From the NCBI GenBank assembly GCA_002687025.1, contig NYZG01000381.1, positions 1 to 8,826 of the forward strand: 8,826 nucleotides of DNA. The letters are read 5' to 3'. The position numbers and the translations under genes are program-made. This document shows, one piece after another, positions 7,334 to 8,826 of the stretch; position 1 is the first letter of the stretch; every line of letters starts with the position of its first letter. Under the pieces are notes generated by a model. It ran no database searches. It worked only from the letters and a program-made list of their open reading frames with translations, and was not told where the DNA came from. Origin of the DNA: Candidatus Poribacteria bacterium (GTDB lineage: Bacteria > Poribacteria > WGA-4E > GCA-2687025).

Positions 7334-7369
7334 ACTTTCCGACAGGCGGCATTCTGTCATACTTTCCGA
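7334..7369. repeat. Two direct copies of ACTTTCCGA, 27 bases apart
   Basis: ACTTTCCGA occurs at 7334-7342 and 7361-7369, and a related ACTTTCCCG at 6853-6861. Between the first two, GACAG (7341-7345) and CTGTC (7354-7358) form a short inverted repeat. Together with the adjacent palindrome they could be a regulator-binding cluster upstream of the operon, but the copies are short and chance is possible. Confidence 0.3.
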
Positions 7370-7382
7370 GCCGACAGTCGGC
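7370..7382. promoter_or_regulatory. Palindrome GCCGAC-A-GTCGGC, possible operator
   Basis: Perfect 6-base arms flank a single A. It directly follows the second ACTTTCCGA copy and lies 545 bases before the dehydrogenase start and 140 bases downstream of the propeller gene stop. It could be a dimeric regulator site or a short hairpin; no T-run supports a terminator. Confidence 0.3.
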
Positions 7383-7521
7383 CCGGCATACCACATCCTG
7401 TGACCGACCCCACGGATTCGCGAATATCCAGGCAGGTCTGACGCTGATTCGCTCTGCGGCTCCAATCCTACATATAGTGGGTGGCCGGTCCGCCTCCGGG
7501 GCACGCATCACCGGCTCTCTC

Positions 7522-8541
7522 TTAGAGGCGGATACGGGACTGCCATACTAGCGCCTTTAGCCATCCCCAGGGGACACCGTGCTTCCCAAACGACGAGACG
7601 GACAGAGCGGCCGGATCGAACCAATCCCCCGCCCAGTCACGCTGGGGATGGCGCGTCAGATTGCGCGCGCGCCCGCCGCCACGATCCACGACGTAAACGT
7701 CCGCAACCCCGCCCGCGACCCAGAATCGCTCAAAGACGATCCGGGAGCCGTCGGGAGACCATGCGGGAAACCGATCCCGATGCGGGTGCGCCACCAACTG
7801 GGCCCTGTCCCGCCCGTCCGCATCCACGACATAGATATCCGTCTGTGGAAAGACCGCGGTTGAGCAGGACGCGAGGGCAAGTTCCCGGCCATCCGGCGAC
7901 CATCTGGCGGACAGATTCCACATACCGTCGTTGGTGATTTGGCGAACCTGCTGTCCGTTCGGAGTGACCGCGAACGCCTCGGCCGTCACGCGCCAGGACG
8001 TGAACGCGATCTCGCCGCCATTGGGCGACCACGACGGAAGCTCGTTGTAGGCGCCATCGAACACTGCATCGAGCGTCACTCGCCTGGTATTTCGGCCGTC
8101 GGCGTCCATCACATAGATGTGGGTGCCGGTGAGTCCCGGCCGGTCGGATGCGAATGCGATGTGCCGACCGTCTGGCGACCACGTCGGCGATGTGTCGCGC
8201 GCGCCCGGCTCACCCGTGAGCTGAGTGACCTGCGCGCCGTCGGCCCGCATCATATAGAGCTTCGCGTGCTGCGTGTCCCCGAGAGACGCCCACGAGAACA
8301 CAATTGTGCGCCCATCCGGCGCCCATCTTGGCTGGAGGGCATAGCCTCCCAACTGAGTCAGCGAGCGTACGCCCCCGCCGTCTGGGTTCATGACATAGAT
8401 CTCTAACCCACCTGCTCGCGCGGAGGAGAAGGCGATCTCAGGTCCCCTCGGCGCTTGATCAGCGACAGAGCTGAGTACGCCAATGTGGACCGCATGCGCG
8501 AGCACGAGCACTAGGCGCGCAACCCGTGGACGACTCCTCAT
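7522..8541 (-). CDS. Exported six-repeat PD40 (TolB/WD40-like) beta-propeller protein
   Basis: The 339-residue protein starts with a signal peptide: basic M-R-S-R-P-R, a hydrophobic core (8-26) and a likely cut after S-V-A (25-27). Six PD40 units follow, each with an I/L-A/V-F strand, an 'IYVMDADG'-type turn and 'LT...P.WSPDG'; W-A/S-P-D/N-G occurs at 73-77, 121-125, 171-175, 214-218 and 261-265, and the sixth unit ends in D-W-F-D-P (306-310). This fits a six-bladed propeller in the periplasm or outside the cell. After the last blade comes a tail (about 311-329) ending G-W-L-K that is shared with the paralogue upstream. Such proteins bind proteins or glycans; full TolB acts in the Tol-Pal system, but the N-terminal TolB domain is absent here, so I would not call it tolB. 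TTG 8553 is a possible start, but GGGGAG lies between it and ATG 8541 and supports the latter. Confidence 0.9.
   Translation of the reverse strand: MRSRPRVARLVLVLAHAVHIGVLSSVADQAPRGPEIAFSSARAGGLEIYVMNPDGGGVRSLTQLGGYALQPRWAPDGRTIVFSWASLGDTQHAKLYMMRADGAQVTQLTGEPGARDTSPTWSPDGRHIAFASDRPGLTGTHIYVMDADGRNTRRVTLDAVFDGAYNELPSWSPNGGEIAFTSWRVTAEAFAVTPNGQQVRQITNDGMWNLSARWSPDGRELALASCSTAVFPQTDIYVVDADGRDRAQLVAHPHRDRFPAWSPDGSRIVFERFWVAGGVADVYVVDRGGGRARNLTRHPQRDWAGDWFDPAALSVSSFGKHGVPWGWLKALVWQSRIRL
7559..7644 (-). repeat. Direct repeat copy 1: 3' end of the propeller gene
   Basis: These 86 bases align without gaps to 8741-8826, with 9 mismatches by eye. They encode the last blade's end and the W-G-W-L tail. 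Beyond the copy, towards the stop codons, similarity falls away. The partner copy runs off the window, so the true repeat is longer and probably spans much of the gene. Confidence 0.85.
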
Positions 8542-8545
8542 TGCA

Positions 8546-8551
8546 CTCCCC
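8546..8551 (-). promoter_or_regulatory. Ribosome binding site deciding the propeller-protein start
   Basis: The minus strand reads GGGGAG four bases before ATG 8541. Because it lies downstream of the in-frame TTG at 8553, it favours the ATG. The remaining 165-base gap to the paralogue stop shows no clear promoter or terminator. Confidence 0.6.
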
Positions 8552-8706
8552 AATCATTGTGCGAAGACATCCGTGCGCCAGCACACCGGAGCCGTGGCGT
8601 ACGAACCTACAGCTGCCTTGGTCCTCTCGACGGGTAGCAGTCTGTTCCGCCGGCTGGTAGGGGGAAGGCTGGGTCGGAAAGGCTGTTGAACTCATTGATC
8701 GCCGTA

Positions 8707-8826
8707 TCATCGGCCTACGTGTGTAGCGCGCATCTGCTTCAGCCATCCCCACGGGACACCGCGCTCCCCAAACGCCGAGACGGACAGAGCGGCCGGATCG
8801 AACCAATCTCCGCCCCAGTCACGCGC
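8707..8826 (-). CDS. Tandem paralogue of the PD40 propeller protein, C-terminal fragment
   Basis: Reading the minus strand from the window edge gives 39 codons and a TGA at 8709-8707. Residues 2-30 (R-D-W-G-G-D-W-F-D-P through G-W-L-K) match 25 of 29 residues at the C-terminus of the propeller protein at 7522-8541, with changes only at four sites. The last nine residues (Q-M-R-A-T-H-V-G-R) are unrelated to the other protein's ending. The gene body, start and any signal peptide lie beyond the window. It is transcribed in the same direction, 165 bases upstream of the intact paralogue, so the two may be co-transcribed. The short conserved fragment supports homology strongly but says nothing about how many blades this copy has. 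Confidence 0.85.
   Translation of the reverse strand, partial: ARDWGGDWFDPAALSVSAFGERGVPWGWLKQMRATHVGR
8741..8826 (-). repeat. Direct repeat copy 2: 3' end of the paralogue
   Basis: Partner of 7559-7644 at an offset of 1182 bases, about 90% identical by eye count (77 of 86). It is cut by the window edge. The offset, just over one gene plus spacer, is what a tandem gene duplication would give. Confidence 0.85.

Larger units (their letters stand above)
6826..7521. other. Gene-free stretch between the sulfatase operon and the propeller gene
   Basis: About 700 bases hold no protein I can recognise. Several frames are open at once (plus 7027-7551; minus 6963-7511; minus 7154-7504; and the dehydrogenase frame up to about 7356), which is either low stop density in GC-rich DNA or the trace of a decayed gene. 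None has a clear ribosome binding site, family motif or consistent third-position GC bias comparable with the flanking genes. The stretch should contain the promoter of the minus-strand operon, but I find no convincing -35/-10 pair. It also holds the hairpin at 6877-6894, the palindrome at 7370-7382 and two copies of ACTTTCCGA. Confidence 0.5.

Noticed and set aside
7484..7515. GCCGGT/ACCGGC inverted repeat after the propeller gene as a terminator
   Set aside because: The stem is only six bases with a 20-base loop and no T-run follows on the minus strand.
7559..8826. Template/variable repeat pair of a diversity-generating retroelement
   Set aside because: The nine mismatches are of mixed types and not confined to adenines, and no reverse transcriptase is present; tandem gene duplication explains the repeat.

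Overview
The window is GC-rich bacterial DNA with densely packed genes. It holds eight protein-coding genes or fragments and no RNA gene, CRISPR array, insertion sequence or phage gene that I can recognise. The gene set (sulfatase, Gfo/Idh/MocA oxidoreductase, zinc-less MDR dehydrogenase, exported PD40/TolB-like propellers) fits an uncultured, polysaccharide-degrading lineage. The C-terminal tail of the two propeller proteins (WFDPAALSVS...GWLK) resembles a tail I recall from many PD40 proteins of Candidatus Poribacteria. That taxonomic pointer is recall, not a search result; Planctomycetota and Latescibacterota-like groups remain possible.

Layout. (1) Bases 2-1737, plus strand: the 3' part of a flippase-like LPG_synthase_TM membrane protein, overlapping by ATGA a FemAB/GNAT-fold acyl- or aminoacyl-transferase. 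This looks like the end of a cell-envelope or glycoconjugate operon. (2) Bases 1734-6825, minus strand: a compact four-gene unit, transcribed in the order zinc-less medium-chain dehydrogenase, sulfatase, uncharacterised polytopic membrane protein, Gfo/Idh/MocA oxidoreductase. Its last stop codon overlaps the stop of the transferase inside one CTAG. (3) Bases 6826-7521: about 700 bases without a gene I can defend, holding the operon leader, a GC-rich hairpin, short repeats and a palindrome. (4) Bases 7522-8826, minus strand: an exported six-repeat PD40 beta-propeller protein, and upstream of it the last 39 codons of a close tandem paralogue.

How the genes may work together (inference): the minus-strand operon looks like a small catabolic or modifying module for a sulfated sugar or related metabolite. 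The sulfatase has no visible signal peptide, so desulfation would be cytoplasmic, next to two NAD(P)-dependent oxidoreductases that could oxidise, reduce or epimerise the sugar. The large membrane protein would then be a candidate transporter, though nothing in its sequence proves that. The exported propellers form a separate duplicated pair.
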